DNA of 24,219 nt from an uncultured bacterium (lineage in GTDB: Bacteria > Actinomycetota > Coriobacteriia > Coriobacteriales > Coriobacteriaceae). The notes beneath the pieces were generated by a model that had not been told where the DNA came from, searched no databases, and saw only the letters and a list, made by a program, of their open reading frames with translations. Both the position numbers and the translations under genes were made by a program. The stretch is from assembly GCA_905215275.1 (NCBI GenBank), contig CAJMPE010000009.1, forward strand, positions 1 through 24,219. The letters run 5' to 3'. Positions 21,826 to 24,219 of this stretch are shown here, piece by piece. How positions within the stretch are numbered: position 1 is the stretch's first letter; every line of letters starts with the position of its first letter.

Positions 21826-22857
21826 ATGCCGGATAACGGGTCAATACAAAAAAGAGGCGCACACGAGATGGCTCATGGGCGTCCTGTCCAGATAACCGAG
21901 CACACGACGGTAACCGAGCTGCAGCCCAGCCTGTCCGATGTCGTGTGCGCAAACAAAAAGCTGCAGATTGGCTTTATCGTTGCGCTCGTGGTCCTGGCGC
22001 TGCTGTCGGGCTTTGTAGCTCGTCCGCATTTCGCCGATACCAAAACTTGGGACTCCACCATCGAGGTCATCGATCAAAAGAAGGGTAATGTACTGGCGCT
22101 CACGACCTCGTGCGTGGCGCTGTCTGCGGGCATTACCGCGCTGCCGGGTGATACGGGAACGCCGGTTGCCGAACAGCTCGCGCAGCTTTCAGGAAACTTG
22201 GGTATCGTGCTTGCCGTGCTCTACCTCGAGAAATACCTGCTAACCATTTTCTGGTCGGTTGGCCTGGGCATCTTAATCCCGTTTGCGTTGGTGCTCTTTG
22301 CGGTGTCGCTCGGTATTCACGGGCGCTGGAGCACGAGCGCTGTCCTGCGCCGTGTGGCGACGCGCGTGCTGGTGGTTGCCGTGATCGGCATGGCGCTCGT
22401 GCCCGCGAGCGTATGGGTGTCGCAGAAGGTCGATGAAACGTATCGCGTAAGTATTGAGCAAGCTGAGCAAAAGGCTGCGGACGCTGCGGACGCGGCCGAC
22501 ACCACGGACAAGTCAGCCGAGACCAGCTCAAAATCGAACAAGAAAAAATCCGAGGCCACGGAGTCCAAAAACGTGCTCGAGCAGTTGACTGATGGGGCAT
22601 CGAGCCTTGTTACGTCGGTGACCAGCGGCGCCAAGCAGATGACCGATGAGATTGTGCGGCAGGTGACCGATCTGATTGAAGGCGTCATCGTGATGATCGT
22701 GACCTCGTGCGTTATCCCGCTGCTGGTGCTCGTGGCGTTCCTGTGGCTGGGACACGTGCTGCTGGGGATCGATATTTCCGGCCCGGCGAACTATTTGACA
22801 GGCCGCTTTCTGAGTGCTCCGTCCAAGCACGCCAAAAAGGGTGGGCAGTCCGAGTAG
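21826..22857 (+). CDS. Uncharacterised membrane protein
   Basis: 343 aa, not recognised. GAGGAGG six bases before the ATG is a strong ribosome site. After a soluble N-terminus there is a hydrophobic segment at about 48-66 (GFIVALVVLALLSGFVA), an outside-type stretch with TTSCVALSAGITALPGDTG, then hydrophobic segments at about 127-160 and 175-195, a charged Ala/Asp/Lys/Ser-rich stretch (about 205-245) likely to be a flexible or helical extramembrane region, and a last segment at about 287-312. The C-terminus is basic. It is monocistronic, with its own terminator, between lacF and lacAB. Nothing visible ties it to sugar transport; a housekeeping envelope role is equally possible. Confidence 0.75.
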   Translation: MPDNGSIQKRGAHEMAHGRPVQITEHTTVTELQPSLSDVVCANKKLQIGFIVALVVLALLSGFVARPHFADTKTWDSTIEVIDQKKGNVLALTTSCVALSAGITALPGDTGTPVAEQLAQLSGNLGIVLAVLYLEKYLLTIFWSVGLGILIPFALVLFAVSLGIHGRWSTSAVLRRVATRVLVVAVIGMALVPASVWVSQKVDETYRVSIEQAEQKAADAADAADTTDKSAETSSKSNKKKSEATESKNVLEQLTDGASSLVTSVTSGAKQMTDEIVRQVTDLIEGVIVMIVTSCVIPLLVLVAFLWLGHVLLGIDISGPANYLTGRFLSAPSKHAKKGGQSE

Positions 22858-22891
22858 CTAAAACAGCTGTATATACCGGGGAATACCGCCG

Positions 22892-22930
22892 AAGGGCGGC
22901 CGAGACACGTTCTTGGCCGCCCTTTTGTTT
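22892..22930 (+). terminator. Intrinsic terminator of the membrane protein gene
   Basis: AAGGGCGGCC (22892-22901) and GGCCGCCCTT (22915-22924) form a perfect 10-bp stem followed by TTTTGTTT. Confidence 0.9.
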
Positions 22931-22963
22931 GTTGAACACATGGTCGCTACGTCCGCGCCCGGC

Positions 22964-22993
22964 TCAAACGGTCAGCAATCATCCGTGAACGAT
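22964..22993 (-). promoter_or_regulatory. LytTR-like repeat pair upstream of lacAB, reversed orientation
   Basis: On the minus strand ATCGTTCAC (22985-22993) and ACCGTTTGA (22964-22972), starts 21 bp apart, match seven and eight of nine pattern positions. Unlike the other pairs, it points away from the gene it precedes, so it is the least certain member of the set. Confidence 0.4.
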
Positions 22994-22994
22994 A

Positions 22995-23072
22995 TTTGTT
23001 CAAAAAAGAACAAAGATAAACAAATAGTTGTTGCAGTTACTGTTCGAATGTGTTCAAATAAACATGAACAGT
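22995..23072. promoter_or_regulatory. lacAB control region with TGTTC-type operators
   Basis: TTTGTTC/GAACAAA (22995-23001 and 23008-23014) is a perfect inverted repeat. TGTTCGA-ATG-TGTTCA (23041-23056) is the direct repeat shared with lacF, and TGTTCA (23051-23056) also pairs with TGAACA (23065-23070). The remaining sequence to the lacA start at 23165 is a leader of about 90 nt in which I see nothing further. The dense TGTTC/GAACA content fits a DeoR-family LacR operator. Confidence 0.55.
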
Positions 23073-23164
23073 GAAGAACCGCACATTCAGATGCCCGGAC
23101 CTGAACGCGATTCAACACTTCCAAACAGAAACTACGCACCTGCGTATCTCTCAAGGAGGATGTC

Positions 23165-23593
23165 ATGAGGGTTGTAATCGCTTCCGATGCCGACGGTATG
23201 TCGATGAAGGAGTCCATCAAGGAGATGCTCATCGCCGACGGTCACGAGGTCGTCGACTATTCCGAGACCCCTGCCGCGGACTTTGTCGATTCCGCGACCG
23301 CCGTTGCCAAGGACCTGCTGGAGCACAAGGATTCCCAGGGCTTCGCATTCGATAAGTACGGCGTCGGCTCCTATATGGCCGCCGTCAAGATCAAGGGCAT
23401 GGTCGTCGCCAACATTTCCGACGAGCGTTCCGCTTACATGACCCGCGAGCACAACGGCTCGCGCATGGTCACCATGGGCCCGGGCGTTGTGGGCACCGAG
23501 GTCGCTAAGAAGATCGCCCGTGAGTTCCTGCGTGCCCAGTACGCCGGCGGCCGTCACCAGATCCGTGTCGACATGCTCAACAAGATGGCCTAA
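23165..23593 (+). CDS. lacA: Galactose-6-phosphate isomerase subunit LacA
   Basis: 142 aa, the standard length. It has the RpiB/LacAB fold with the LacA-specific blocks VVIASDADGMSMKESI, DFVDSATAVAKDLL, GSYMAAVKIKGM, SDERSAYMTREHN and GGRHQIRVDMLNKM. In place of the catalytic Cys loop it has a DKYGVGS segment, as in known LacA subunits, so it works only with LacB. Together they convert D-galactose-6-phosphate, released by LacG, to D-tagatose-6-phosphate in the cytoplasm. AAGGAGG precedes the ATG. It is the first gene of an operon with lacB 63 bp downstream. Confidence 0.95.
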   Translation: MRVVIASDADGMSMKESIKEMLIADGHEVVDYSETPAADFVDSATAVAKDLLEHKDSQGFAFDKYGVGSYMAAVKIKGMVVANISDERSAYMTREHNGSRMVTMGPGVVGTEVAKKIAREFLRAQYAGGRHQIRVDMLNKMA

Positions 23594-23656
23594 CGAGAGC
23601 CACCGAGAACTCGAACTTCTACCTCAACTTGTGAATTCAGACGAAAGGACGTTCTG

Positions 23657-24181
23657 ATGAAGAAGACCATCGCAATCGGTTGCGACCATATCGTTACGGA
23701 CGAGAAGATCTATCTGGCCGACCGCCTGGAGCAGGCTGGCTACAAGGTGCTCGACTGCGGCACCTACAGCCACACCCGTACGCACTATCCCATCTACGGT
23801 AAGGCCGTGGGCGAGGCTGTCGCCAGCGGCAAGGCCGATTTTGGCGTGGCCCTGTGCGGCACCGGCATCGGCATCACCAACGCCGTCAACAAGGTTCCCG
23901 GCGCCCGCTGCGCCCTGGTCCGCGATATGACCTCTGCCCTGTATGCCCGTCGCGAGCTCAACGCCAACATCGTGGGCTTTGGCGGCAAGATTACCGGCGA
24001 GTTCCTGATGGCCGATATCATGCTTGCCTTCCTGGAGGAGCCCTACGAGAAGACCCCCGAGCACGATGCCCTGATCGCCAAGATCGATGCCTGCAACAAG
24101 GCCGACGCCGAGGCTCAGGCTGACCCGCACTTCTTTGACGAGTTCCTCGAGAAGTGGGACCGCGGCGAATACCACGACTAA
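23657..24181 (+). CDS. lacB: Galactose-6-phosphate isomerase subunit LacB
   Basis: 174 aa. RpiB/LacB fold with AIGCDHIVTD at the N-terminus and the catalytic ALCGTGIGITNAVNKVPG loop (Cys67, Thr69), then RCALVRDMTSALYARRELNA and the LacB-specific C-terminus ADPHFFDEFLEKWDRGEYHD. It supplies the catalytic Cys to the LacAB complex. AAAGGACG stands before the ATG. A perfect hairpin follows the stop. The next tagatose-pathway genes would be expected to the right of the window. Confidence 0.96.
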   Translation: MKKTIAIGCDHIVTDEKIYLADRLEQAGYKVLDCGTYSHTRTHYPIYGKAVGEAVASGKADFGVALCGTGIGITNAVNKVPGARCALVRDMTSALYARRELNANIVGFGGKITGEFLMADIMLAFLEEPYEKTPEHDALIAKIDACNKADAEAQADPHFFDEFLEKWDRGEYHD

Positions 24182-24187
24182 TTAGGT

Positions 24188-24211
24188 TCCGGCGTTCTGC
24201 CGAACGCCGGA
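24188..24211 (+). terminator. Hairpin after lacB (terminator or intercistronic element)
   Basis: TCCGGCGTT (24188-24196) and AACGCCGGA (24203-24211) form a perfect 9-bp stem with a six-base loop. No T-run is visible before the window ends, so it may be an intercistronic hairpin like those between lacE and lacG. Confidence 0.55.
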
Positions 24212-24219
24212 CCGGCCGG

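Noticed and set aside
22858..23164. Riboswitch or T-box in the lacA leader
   Set aside because: No recognisable conserved core, specifier loop or terminator/antiterminator pair; the region is explained by short TGTTC-type operators.

Overview
The window looks like a chromosome segment from a high-GC, gut-type Actinobacterium, most likely a coriobacterium such as Collinsella. That is inferred from codon usage and from the mix of complete lactose-type PTS, LacI regulators and a tagatose-6-phosphate branch; no rRNA or other taxonomic marker is present. It is a carbohydrate-uptake locus built on the lactose PTS scheme: an EIICB transporter phosphorylates the sugar during import, a 6-phospho-beta-galactosidase (LacG) splits it, and LacAB isomerises galactose-6-phosphate to tagatose-6-phosphate. 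The kinase and aldolase genes of that pathway (lacC, lacD) are not in the window and may lie just to the right.

Layout. (1) 1-6.4 kb is visibly AT-richer than the rest. It holds the tail of a DeoR-type regulator, an array of four 57-nt palindromic repeats, a convergent pair gntR / uncharacterised TIM-barrel-like gene, a divergent EIICB gene, a decayed second DeoR tail, and a fic gene with a very large inverted-repeat operator. (2) 6.4-21 kb holds three successive cassettes of about 5 kb, each with lacE (EIICB), lacG and a divergently transcribed LacI-family gene. The first two end at a pair of the same 57-nt palindromes. (3) 21-24.2 kb holds the single EIIA gene (lacF), an uncharacterised membrane protein gene and lacAB.

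How it fits together. Four EIICB proteins share the one EIIA encoded in the window, and three LacG enzymes feed one LacAB. Each cassette has its own LacI and its own operator variant (AATGACAACGTT, ATGAGCACGTKAACAT, AATGGCAACGTT types), so each probably answers a different inducer. Over this lies a shared control layer: pairs of 9-bp direct repeats related to ACCGTTCAY, with starts exactly 21 bp apart, occur upstream of all three lacE/lacG operons, lacF and (reversed) lacAB, and a single inverted pair lies before the fourth EIICB. This spacing and sequence match the known binding pattern of LytTR-family regulators. lacF and lacAB additionally share TGTTCGA-N3-TGTTCA direct repeats, a plausible DeoR/LacR operator.

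The most novel items are the 57-nt hairpin family (ten copies at four cassette borders), the 21-bp-phased repeat pairs, and the four-site palindrome controlling fic. No tRNA, rRNA, CRISPR, transposase or phage gene was seen.
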